Notes under the pieces: generated by a model
What the model saw: only the letters and a program-made list of their open reading frames with translations
What the model was told of the DNA's origin: nothing
The model's database searches: none
Program-made: the position numbers and the translations under genes
Part shown: positions 7,310 through 12,478 of the stretch, in pieces
Numbering within the stretch: position 1 is the stretch's first letter
Layout: the number at the start of each line of letters is the position of its first letter
NCBI GenBank assembly: GCA_945485605.1
Contig: CALYSG010000042.1
Coordinates: 1-12,478, forward strand
DNA from: an uncultured Clostridia bacterium
GTDB lineage: Bacteria; Bacillota; Clostridia; Oscillospirales; CAG-272
Direction of reading: 5' to 3'
DNA: 12,478 nt

Positions 7310-8002
7310 TCAGCCAAGCTTTGCCTGATTTACTTTTACACCGGGGCCCATCGTGGATGCGAGAACGCAACTCTTGATGTACTGACCCTTTGCGGCGGCA
7401 GGCTTAGCCTTAATGATAGCTCCGAGAAGAGTGTTGAAGTTCTCGGTGAGCTTCTCTGCACCGAAGGACGCCTTGCCGATCGGGCAATGGATGATGTTGC
7501 TCTTGTCAAGGCGGTATTCGATCTTACCTTCCTTGGCTTCCTTAACGGCTCTTGCAACATCGGGAGTGACGGTACCCGCCTTCGGGTTAGGCATAAGTCC
7601 CTTAGGACCGAGCACACGGCCGAGACGACCGATGACCGGCATCATATCGGGGCTCGCGATAACGACGTCGAAATCGAACCAGTTCTCTTTCTGGATCTTC
7701 TCGGCGTATTCGGGACCGCCGGCGTATTCCGCACCGGCGTCGAGAGCTGCCTGGACCTTATCGCCCTTTGCGAAGACGAGAACGCGAACCTTCTTACCTG
7801 TACCGTTGGGAAGGACGACGGCGCCTCTGACCTGCTGATCCGCGTGACGCGAGTCAACACCGAGACGGACGTGAACCTCTACGGTTTCATCGAATTTAGC
7901 CTTTGAGGTCTGGCATACGAGCGCGAGTGCTTCTGCGGGATCGTAGAGCTTGCCCTTTTCAAGCAGCTTTGCGCTGTCCTGATAATTCTTTCCCTTTTTC
8001 AT
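7310..8002 (-). CDS. rplA: 50S ribosomal protein L1
   Basis: A full-length 230-residue L1, the protein that forms the mobile L1 stalk of the large subunit on 23S rRNA. The signature GRLGRVLGPKGLMPNPKAGTVT region (about 124-145, here in part) and the N-terminal KNYQDSAKLLEKGKLYDPAEAL region are canonical. L1 also acts as translational repressor of its own operon by binding a leader hairpin that mimics its rRNA site; a matching hairpin lies upstream of rplK at 8461-8502. ATG 8002 has AGGAGG with a 9-base spacer and follows the rplK stop by 14 bases. The usual next genes rplJ and rplL are not here; a DUF308 gene follows. Confidence 0.98.
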   Translation of the reverse strand: MKKGKNYQDSAKLLEKGKLYDPAEALALVCQTSKAKFDETVEVHVRLGVDSRHADQQVRGAVVLPNGTGKKVRVLVFAKGDKVQAALDAGAEYAGGPEYAEKIQKENWFDFDVVIASPDMMPVIGRLGRVLGPKGLMPNPKAGTVTPDVARAVKEAKEGKIEYRLDKSNIIHCPIGKASFGAEKLTENFNTLLGAIIKAKPAAAKGQYIKSCVLASTMGPGVKVNQAKLG

Positions 8003-8016
8003 CTCTCGCTACCTCC

Positions 8017-8442
8017 TCAGTCCTCGACGGTAACGCCCATGCTGCGGGCGGTTCCGGCGACCATGCTCATTGCCGCTTCGATCGATGCCGCGTTAAGGTC
8101 GGGCATCTTGGTTTCGGCGATCTTTCTTACCTGATCCTTCGTCAGCTTTGCGACCTTTGTCTTGTTGGGAGTCGCGGAAGCGGTCTCGATACCGGCATAC
8201 TTCTTGATAAGAACTGCTGCCGGAGGAGTCTTTGTGATGAATGTGAAGGAACGGTCGGCGTAGACCGTGATGACGACGGGGATTATCAGACCGATGTCAT
8301 TCTTCGTTCTTTCGTTGAATTCCTTTGTGAAAACCGGGATAGCGACACCGTACTGTCCGAGTGCGGGTCCTACCGGAGGCTGCGGAGTCGCCTTGCCGGC
8401 GGGCAGCTGCAGCTTAATGTAGCCTAAAACTTTCTTTGCCAT
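8017..8442 (-). CDS. rplK: 50S ribosomal protein L11
   Basis: A full-length 141-residue L11, which binds the GTPase-associated region of 23S rRNA and takes part in elongation-factor and RelA function. It begins MAKKVLGYIKLQLPAGKATPQPP and ends with the canonical KMPDLNAASIEAAMSMVAGTARSMG region (both given in part). The N-terminal prolines where thiostrepton-type drugs act are present. The following segment reads LGQYGVAIPVFTKEFNERT, where most bacteria have LGQHGVNI, so a normally conserved His and Asn are Tyr and Ala. ATG 8442 has GGAGG with a 10-base spacer. A candidate L1-binding leader lies between nusG and this gene. Confidence 0.98.
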   Translation of the reverse strand: MAKKVLGYIKLQLPAGKATPQPPVGPALGQYGVAIPVFTKEFNERTKNDIGLIIPVVITVYADRSFTFITKTPPAAVLIKKYAGIETASATPNKTKVAKLTKDQVRKIAETKMPDLNAASIEAAMSMVAGTARSMGVTVED

Positions 8443-8460
8443 TTTTGAATTACCTCCAAT

Positions 8461-8502
8461 GTGGTTTATACGGGAGAATCAGTAAAATTTTCTCCCTCCC
8501 AC
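8461..8502 (-). promoter_or_regulatory. Candidate L1-binding translational operator in the rplK leader
   Basis: In the nusG-rplK gap the minus strand folds into GTGG...CCAC (outer stem) and GGGAGAA...TTCTCCC (7-bp inner stem). They are separated by an asymmetric internal loop with GA on the 5' side and GTATAAA on the 3' side. The outer stem ends 12 bases before the rplK Shine-Dalgarno. Position and shape match the known way L1 represses its operon, by binding an mRNA copy of its 23S rRNA site. The match is to my memory of the motif and was not computed. A separate 6-bp GC-rich hairpin (8508-8522) sits just upstream. Confidence 0.7.
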
Positions 8503-8532
8503 TGTTTGCGGCACTCTGCCGCTTCTTAGTGA

Positions 8533-9078
8533 TTAATTATCGTGCCTGAGCATTGATGCGTCAAGCTCGACCGGCATATCTCGGCGACCGCGTTTTACGA
8601 GGACGGTAACCGTCTTGAGATCATCGGAAACTGCCTGAACCGCGCCCGAATATCCCGCGAACAGCCCGTCGGTGATGGTAACGTTGTCTCCGACGCTGAA
8701 TGCCGCTTTTACTTTTCTTTCTTCGATGTTGAGAGCCTCAACATCCTCCTCCGAAAGCGGAGTGGGTCTTGACCCGGGTCCGACGAAGCCCGTAACGCCG
8801 CTTATGTTTCTGACGGCGTGCCAGCTCTCATCGGTCATGGTCATCTTAACGAGGACATAGCCGGGAAAGATCTTCGTTTCTACGATCTTATCGGCGTTTC
8901 CGTCGCTTCCTTTTTCGACTGTTGTCTCTACCGGGATCCTGATATCATAGATAAGATGTTCAAGTCCGCGGTTCTCGATAACCTTCTCAAGGCTTGCTTT
9001 TACCTTGTTTTCGTAGCCCGAATAGGTGTGCGCCACATACCATCTCGGCCCTACGTTCATCTCATTTATATCACTCAT
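8533..9078 (-). CDS. nusG: Transcription termination/antitermination factor NusG
   Basis: A 181-residue NusG with the NGN domain from RWYVAHTYSGYENKV (12-26) through IFPGYVLVKM and the conserved SGVTGFVGPG, then a C-terminal KOW domain (about 125-178) with GDNVTITDGLFAGYSG and MPVEL. It binds RNA polymerase at the upstream fork and couples transcription to ribosomes or termination factors. The length is normal, and there are no insertions. ATG 9078 has AAGGA with a 7-base spacer and follows the secE stop by 9 bases, so it is in the same operon. An 81-base gap with regulatory hairpins follows before rplK. Confidence 0.97.
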   Translation of the reverse strand: MSDINEMNVGPRWYVAHTYSGYENKVKASLEKVIENRGLEHLIYDIRIPVETTVEKGSDGNADKIVETKIFPGYVLVKMTMTDESWHAVRNISGVTGFVGPGSRPTPLSEEDVEALNIEERKVKAAFSVGDNVTITDGLFAGYSGAVQAVSDDLKTVTVLVKRGRRDMPVELDASMLRHDN

Positions 9079-9087
9079 TATCGTTCC

Positions 9088-9591
9088 TTATTTAAGCAAA
9101 GGCTTAACTAAGTCCATGATCGCGTCGATACCCTTGGTGAAGCCGAGGTCAAGAAGTCCGACCACGATAGCTATTATCACCGAGATAACAACGACGACGG
9201 CGGTTCCCTTCAAGGTCTGCTTCCAGCTGTACCACGAGATCTTCTTCCATTCGCTCTTGAGGCTGCGAAGGAACTTAAGTGTCTTTTCGCGTCTCTTGGG
9301 AATTCCGAGGAATATCACAGCGCACACGGCGACTGCAACGAGGACCACTCCGAGCGGGATCAGAGTCCAGAGGATCGAATCGCCGGGCTTCGCTTCATCT
9401 TTATCTTCGGAAGCAGTAGTTCCGGCGGTGGTTCCGGCGGTGGTTCCGGAGTCATTCGGAGCTTCCGTCACGGCAGAAGATCCCGAGCCCGCGTTGGGGG
9501 CTTCGGTATCCGCGAAGCAGGTGATCGACAGAAGGGACATAACGAGAGCAATAAGTGTGATGAACACCAATACTCTTTTTGTTGATTTCAT
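9088..9591 (-). CDS. secE: SecE translocase subunit with an unusual N-terminal extension
   Basis: The C-terminal part (about 104-160) is canonical SecE: the amphipathic cytoplasmic helix FLRSLKSEWKKISW followed by one membrane helix (128-150). SecE is an essential partner of SecY. Before this lie about 100 extra residues: a signal-peptide-like start (1-27, hydrophobic core ending SITCFA, then DTEAP), a low-complexity linker (28-71) with a TTAG repeat, and an extra membrane helix (73-96) followed by KRREK. Firmicute SecE is usually about 60-90 residues with one helix. Start ATG 9591 has GGGGG about 9 bases upstream; an in-frame start at 9651 lies inside rpmG and is unlikely. Place between rpmG and nusG confirms identity. 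The predicted topology keeps the SecE core correctly oriented. Confidence 0.93.
   Translation of the reverse strand: MKSTKRVLVFITLIALVMSLLSITCFADTEAPNAGSGSSAVTEAPNDSGTTAGTTAGTTASEDKDEAKPGDSILWTLIPLGVVLVAVAVCAVIFLGIPKRREKTLKFLRSLKSEWKKISWYSWKQTLKGTAVVVVISVIIAIVVGLLDLGFTKGIDAIMDLVKPLLK
9417..9450 (-). repeat. 12-bp tandem repeat in secE linker
   Basis: The plus strand carries TTCCGGCGGTGG at 9421-9432 and 9433-9444, with a half copy to 9450 and a degenerate one before. It encodes the TTAG-type repeat in the SecE linker. In-frame copy-number change would only alter linker length. Confidence 0.8.
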
Positions 9592-9605
9592 CTGACCTTC
9601 CCCCG

Positions 9606-9767
9606 TTACTTGGATTCCTTGTGAAGAGTATGTTTGCGGCAGAAGCGGCAATACTTCTTCATTTCGAGCCTGTCCGGATCATTCTTTTTGTTCTTCTTTG
9701 TGTCATAGTTTCTCTGCTTGCACTCGCTGCACACCAGAGTAACCTTGACTCTTGCGTCATTGGCCAT
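9606..9767 (-). CDS. rpmG: 50S ribosomal protein L33, zinc-binding form
   Basis: A 53-residue L33, first gene of the operon. The sequence MANDARVKVTLVCSECKQRN leads into YDTKKNKKNDPDRLEMKKYC and ends HTLHKESK. Two CxxC pairs (CSEC at 13-16, CRFC at 40-43) make this the zinc-containing (C+) form; zinc-free paralogs in some bacteria replace it under zinc starvation. AAGGAGG lies 13 bases before ATG 9767, a rather long spacing, but no other in-frame start fits. It is 14 bases upstream of secE. A consensus promoter and a leader of about 120 bases precede it. Confidence 0.96.
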   Translation of the reverse strand: MANDARVKVTLVCSECKQRNYDTKKNKKNDPDRLEMKKYCRFCRKHTLHKESK

Positions 9768-9889
9768 TTGTTTTTCGGCACCTCCTTAATAAATTTGCCC
9801 GAACGCTTTACGTCGGGCGTTCGTACCTCCCTCCGTGCACAGTTCCTTGGCGCAGGCAAACTTAAAAAAGCCCTAATCACAGAGGTAGA
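9768..9889 (-). promoter_or_regulatory. Structured 5' leader of the rpmG-secE-nusG-rplKA operon
   Basis: About 120 untranslated bases follow the predicted start. On the minus strand CCTCTGTG (9885-9878) can pair with CACGGAGG (9837-9830), one wobble. Downstream, two hairpins exclude each other: CGAACGC/GCGTTCG (9823-9817 with 9806-9800) or GCCCGA/TCGGGC (9818-9813 with 9802-9797). The second half is followed by AAATTTATT and then the rpmG Shine-Dalgarno. This may be an attenuator or protein-binding leader. No family was recognised. Confidence 0.5.
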
Positions 9890-9892
9890 GTT

Positions 9893-9921
9893 ATTATACC
9901 ACTCATTTATCCCCGTGTCAA
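9893..9921 (-). promoter_or_regulatory. Consensus sigma-A promoter of the rpmG operon
   Basis: On the minus strand a perfect TTGACA (9921-9916), a 17-base spacer and a perfect TATAAT (9898-9893), with an extended -10 TG. This is as strong as sigma-A promoters look, fitting a ribosomal-protein operon. It is flanked by a 9-bp inverted repeat AAAAAAGCC/GGCTTTTTT (9922-9930 and 9864-9872). Confidence 0.92.
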
Positions 9922-9954
9922 GGCTTTTTTCCATATTATTTTAACAATTGCATT

Positions 9955-11565
9955 TTATCCGCCGGATTTCGCGGAAGGGATCCCGTTTTCCTGCATGGCG
10001 TAAGGCGATACCGGCATACCCCTCACGGTAGTTATAAAGAAGAATCCGGTCGTGTCGGTGTATCCTGACGAGCCGGTCCTGCCGACTGTTTCTCCCTTTG
10101 TGACCGATGTTCCCTCTGCCACAACACATTCGCTGAGATGACAATACCACGTCTTTATACCAAGCCCATGGTCGATAACGGCAAATTTTCCGAGAAGAGT
10201 ATCATTACCTACCCTTACTACTCTCCCGGCGTTAGCCGCGGGAACCGAAATCCCTGCCTTTTCGGATCGGTACTGCACGCCCTGCTGAACTATCTCGGAC
10301 GAATCGGGCAGTATCCTTATACGTCCGAATCCCGGGCTGAATGTAAAGCCGATGTCCTCGTATTTGAGAAAGCTGCCGGAAAACCTCACCGTTTTTTCGT
10401 CGGACGCGCAAACCGAGGCGATCAGGCTTTTCGTATTGCCGAGAGTCTCACCGTTCATAACGGCAGTTCCGGTATGATTCAGATCTTTTTCCTGATAGAC
10501 GGCTTCCTTGAGCCCCACGCGGAACGTAGTGCTGCTTCCGCCGTAAGTGACTGTGATAATATATTCACGGCTCTCGCCCGACCCGTTCGACGTGTCGAAT
10601 ATCCCGAGACCGAAAGGAATGATCGCACAGACAGAGCCTCCGTTGGCAAAAAACGCGGGCTTTACCCCTATATCGGGCGAAACTTTAACCCCGACATCAT
10701 CGGGAGAGAGCACCCCGGTGCCGGAGATTATCGCGTAGCCTCCGCTTTCTGTGCTTCCCGAGCCGACAAGGCTGAAGCTCGCCTTTCCGATCGGAGAGGA
10801 GGTGAACCTGTATTCGGCGCTTCCCTGATGCCACGCAGCCTTTACATAATAGGTATAATTTCCGGTAAGCAGCTTTGCAAGCGAAGCAAAATCGCCGAGC
10901 GTCGCGTCCTTCGTGAGCACATCCTCACCCGAATAAACGGTAACCGAACAACTCACGGGAGGAACACTGAAGCTGATCGAGGGCTCGGAGGCGTTCCCGT
11001 AATTAAGGACATCTCCCGTAACCGGAACGTTCAGGCTGACCTTCTGACCCATATATCCCGAGTAAGACCATTCGGCTCTCTCGGGCATGACCGCAAAGCC
11101 CGAGAAGGTCATAACGGGCATGGCGGAATTATTATAGAGTAGACAGGCATACTTGCCGCTGAGAAAAAGGTCGGTATAGCGTTGCGGCACTTCAAGAAGA
11201 TCGCCTGTGCCGTCTTTTATGTATCCCTTTCCCGCAGGAGAAAACAGAAAGCACGTCGTCTCGGTTCGGCTGCCGTCAGAGAGCGTGACACTGTAAGCGT
11301 AGCAATCCGAAGTATCTCCCGACACCGATTTTGAGGCATCTCGCTTCATAGAGCGAAAGAGGTTTATAAGATCGGACGAATCCGAGTCATCTATCTGCAT
11401 ATCAGAGCCGTCCGGCTGTATGACGCTTATCTTGTAATTTCCAGATGACATGAGAGCCGGACGGCTGATTATCGCAAAATAACTTATAACCGCGGCATAT
11501 GTCGGAAGAAAAAGCGCCAGCACAATGGCAATTATAACGGGGATCTTCAGCTTTTTTTTCCGCAT
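9955..11565 (-). CDS. Membrane-anchored protein with degenerate LytM/M23 domain
   Basis: A 536-residue protein: a basic start (MRKKKLK), one membrane helix (about 8-33), then about 380 extracytoplasmic residues rich in beta strands that I do not recognise, then a C-terminal LytM-like domain (about 410-525). The LytM fold is clear from AVIDHGLGIKTWYCHLSE, GTSVTKGETVGRTGSSG and GMPVSPY. In active M23 peptidases the zinc ligands come from HxxxD and HxH. Here the HxGxDY position reads QQGVQY (Gln427, Gln431) and the HLHFE position reads GFFFI (507-511), so three ligands are gone; only His476 of YCHLS remains. It is probably not a peptidase, and may activate or localise another wall hydrolase, as EnvC-type proteins do. 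Start 11565 is chosen over 11586 because AGGAGG lies 8 bases upstream. Confidence 0.82.
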   Translation of the reverse strand: MRKKKLKIPVIIAIVLALFLPTYAAVISYFAIISRPALMSSGNYKISVIQPDGSDMQIDDSDSSDLINLFRSMKRDASKSVSGDTSDCYAYSVTLSDGSRTETTCFLFSPAGKGYIKDGTGDLLEVPQRYTDLFLSGKYACLLYNNSAMPVMTFSGFAVMPERAEWSYSGYMGQKVSLNVPVTGDVLNYGNASEPSISFSVPPVSCSVTVYSGEDVLTKDATLGDFASLAKLLTGNYTYYVKAAWHQGSAEYRFTSSPIGKASFSLVGSGSTESGGYAIISGTGVLSPDDVGVKVSPDIGVKPAFFANGGSVCAIIPFGLGIFDTSNGSGESREYIITVTYGGSSTTFRVGLKEAVYQEKDLNHTGTAVMNGETLGNTKSLIASVCASDEKTVRFSGSFLKYEDIGFTFSPGFGRIRILPDSSEIVQQGVQYRSEKAGISVPAANAGRVVRVGNDTLLGKFAVIDHGLGIKTWYCHLSECVVAEGTSVTKGETVGRTGSSGYTDTTGFFFITTVRGMPVSPYAMQENGIPSAKSGG

Positions 11566-11617
11566 TTCGTCGACCTCCTTCCGCATTTATTTTATTATTA
11601 TACAACAAAATGCGGAA
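11558..11617. repeat. Three AAATGCGGAA boxes around the LytM-gene start
   Basis: The 10-base word occurs at 11579-11588 and 11558-11567 on the minus strand (direct copies 21 bases apart) and inverted at 11608-11617. The inverted and middle copies form a perfect 10-bp palindromic pair with a 19-base gap that spans the -10 and transcription start. The two direct copies include the two ATG codons of the gene. May be operators, or partly chance from the MRK codons. Confidence 0.55.
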
Positions 11618-11625
11618 AAGGTCAA
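11597..11625 (-). promoter_or_regulatory. Sigma-A promoter of the LytM-domain gene
   Basis: On the minus strand TTGACC (11625-11620), a 17-base spacer, TATAAT (11602-11597). Predicted start is near 11590, leaving a leader of about 25 bases, which excludes most of the longer reading frame's own upstream space and supports ATG 11565. Confidence 0.82.
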
Positions 11626-11645
11626 TACCCCTCAGCCGGGTATTG
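11623..11645 (-). terminator. Hairpin at the end of the lipoprotein gene
   Basis: On the minus strand CAATACCC, a 7-base loop that holds the stop codon, and GGGTATTG form a perfect 8-bp stem. It is followed two bases later by CCTTTT, a short T run. The 3' arm overlaps the -35 of the next promoter, so termination and initiation share DNA. Confidence 0.5.
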
Positions 11646-12339
11646 CCGAGTAGGTTATGCCGTAGCTTTTTGCATACCTTTCGGCGGCGGAATCAGATGC
11701 GCAGGATATGACGACTTTCGGGCAATTCGTAAAAGCGTCGTATCCGATCGACGTGACCGAGGCGGGAACGGTCACGTTCTTCAGCGAAGTACATCCGAAA
11801 AAGGCAAACCATCCGATTTTTTCAAGTCCTTCGGGAAGAATGACCGATGTCAGCCTGACTTTTGCACGGAAACAATCGTCGGCAATCGCAACGACAGGGC
11901 AACCTCCGAGCTTTTCCGGAACGGTAACAATATCGCTCTCACCCATGTAACCGGTAAGAGTCGCCTTTCCGTCGTCAATCGTATATGTAAAAGCTTTTTC
12001 ATCCGTTCCGGCGGGTGAGGCAGTGCTGTCCGAGGATGAGGGCGATGAGCTTCCGGAGCTGTCCTTGACAGCGGCGAGCTCACTCTCAAGTGCGGCGATC
12101 CGCTCGCTGTACGCGTTACGATCGGCGTTCTGCTCGGTACGGAGACGCTCTATCTCGGTTCGGAGAAGCCCTATAAGGCTCGCGTAAACCTCTTCCTGCG
12201 AATACTGCGAATCGTCGGGCAAGGGCTCACGGCTTCCGTCGCCGGCATCCTTTTCAAACATGGCACATGAGAACAGAGCCGTCGAAAGTGCAAGCATCAA
12301 AAATGCGGCAACGGTTGATCTGAATACTTTTTTCATCAT
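11632..12339 (-). CDS. Lipoprotein with coiled coil and BspA-type leucine-rich repeats
   Basis: A 235-residue protein with a type II signal peptide (MMKKVFRSTVAAFLMLALST, then ALFSC) whose lipobox cysteine is Cys25, so it should be anchored on the outer face of the membrane. An acidic stretch is followed by a charged coiled coil (about 45-92, with heptad-like IERLRTE...RIAALESELAAV) and a Ser/Pro-rich linker. The C-terminal part (about 115-235) carries BspA/LRR_5 repeats of the form 'LTSVILPEGLEKIGWFAFFGC' (shortened) and 'LKNVTVPASVTSIGYDAFTNC', ending in the usual cap-like strand. Such domains are common in gut Clostridia surface proteins and are thought to mediate binding; the partner is unknown. 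ATG 12339 follows AAGGA by 12 bases; ATG 12336 is equally possible. The promoter is at 12376-12404. Confidence 0.85.
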   Translation of the reverse strand: MMKKVFRSTVAAFLMLALSTALFSCAMFEKDAGDGSREPLPDDSQYSQEEVYASLIGLLRTEIERLRTEQNADRNAYSERIAALESELAAVKDSSGSSSPSSSDSTASPAGTDEKAFTYTIDDGKATLTGYMGESDIVTVPEKLGGCPVVAIADDCFRAKVRLTSVILPEGLEKIGWFAFFGCTSLKNVTVPASVTSIGYDAFTNCPKVVISCASDSAAERYAKSYGITYSAIPG

Positions 12340-12375
12340 TTTAAATACACATCCTTTCATTATCGGTCGGTTTTC

Positions 12376-12404
12376 AGTATAAACCGATCCCTGTGAGAAA
12401 ACAA
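12376..12404 (-). promoter_or_regulatory. Sigma-A promoter of the lipoprotein gene
   Basis: On the minus strand TTGTTT (12404-12399), a 17-base spacer, TATACT (12381-12376). The -10 sits inside an inverted repeat CGGTTT/AAACCG (12368-12386), with a second pair ATCGGT/ACCGAT around it, a possible operator. Upstream to the right edge the sequence is AT-rich with no gene visible. Confidence 0.7.
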
Positions 12405-12478
12405 GTGTATCGTGTCGAGAGAAAAAATTATCTCCGCCGTGTGAGAAATACAAAAAAATTTCAAAGATTTTCGGCAAA

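Noticed and set aside
8508..8522. Hairpin GCGGCA/TGCCGC after nusG as a terminator
   Set aside because: The stem is only 6 bp and no T run follows on the minus strand. It is more likely part of the rplK leader fold.
9088..9591. Sortase-anchored surface protein fused to SecE
   Set aside because: The signal peptide, linker and helix plus KRR resemble an LPxTG-type tail, but no LPxTG-like motif precedes the helix, and the frame continues into the SecE core.
10138..11142. Long plus-strand open frame (334 codons)
   Set aside because: It is antisense to the LytM-domain gene. Its translation is Arg-rich with no domain pattern and no Shine-Dalgarno sequence, while the minus strand encodes recognisable motifs.
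11858..12100. Ser/Pro-rich and coiled-coil low-complexity region as a phase-variable repeat
   Set aside because: No perfect tandem DNA repeat is present; the bias is only at the protein level.
1..12478. Search for tRNA, CRISPR, insertion sequence, phage or defence genes
   Set aside because: No spaced direct repeats, transposase, integrase or tRNA-like fold was seen. The gene set and even codon use look like core chromosome.

Overview
The window (roughly 50% GC) reads as ordinary chromosome from a low-to-mid GC Firmicute (Bacillota), most likely an uncultured gut- or rumen-type Clostridia of the Oscillospirales/Eubacteriales sort. The grounds are sigma-A promoters close to TTGACA-N17-TATAAT, strong GGAGG ribosome binding sites, the cdaA-ybbR-flavoprotein order, the UPF0237/UPF0210 pair, a zinc-type L33, and a lipoprotein with BspA-type repeats. 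No mobile element, CRISPR array, tRNA or rRNA was found. All genes but one lie on the minus strand, so transcription runs from high to low coordinates.

Reading along the minus strand: a lipoprotein with a coiled coil and BspA-like repeats (12339-11632) has its own promoter and is followed by a membrane-anchored protein with a C-terminal LytM/M23 domain that has lost most zinc ligands (11565-9955). Next comes a translation/secretion operon, rpmG-secE-nusG-rplK-rplA (9767-7310). It is driven by a consensus promoter, has a structured 5' leader, and carries an internal hairpin that looks like the L1 autoregulatory site upstream of rplK. A six-helix DUF308 protein (7240-6764) follows instead of the usual rplJ-rplL.

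A bidirectional terminator separates this from the only plus-strand gene, a small DtxR/MntR-type metalloregulator (6351-6725). It is divergent from a three-gene operon of an ACT-domain protein, UPF0210 and a BadF/NAGK-type kinase (6200-3680), which ends at a clean bidirectional hairpin. The final operon, from its own promoter, is cdaA (diadenylate cyclase), ybbR/cdaR (its membrane regulator) and a COG2509-type FAD oxidoreductase that runs off the left edge.

Most of the window is core housekeeping. The points that stand out are a SecE with a signal-peptide-like N-terminal extension and an extra membrane helix, the degenerate LytM protein, a cdaA whose conserved N-terminus has no normal start codon next to a six-G run, a repeated AAATGCGGAA box around the LytM-gene promoter, and the two leader structures of the ribosomal-protein operon. 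I see no clearly new multi-gene system.
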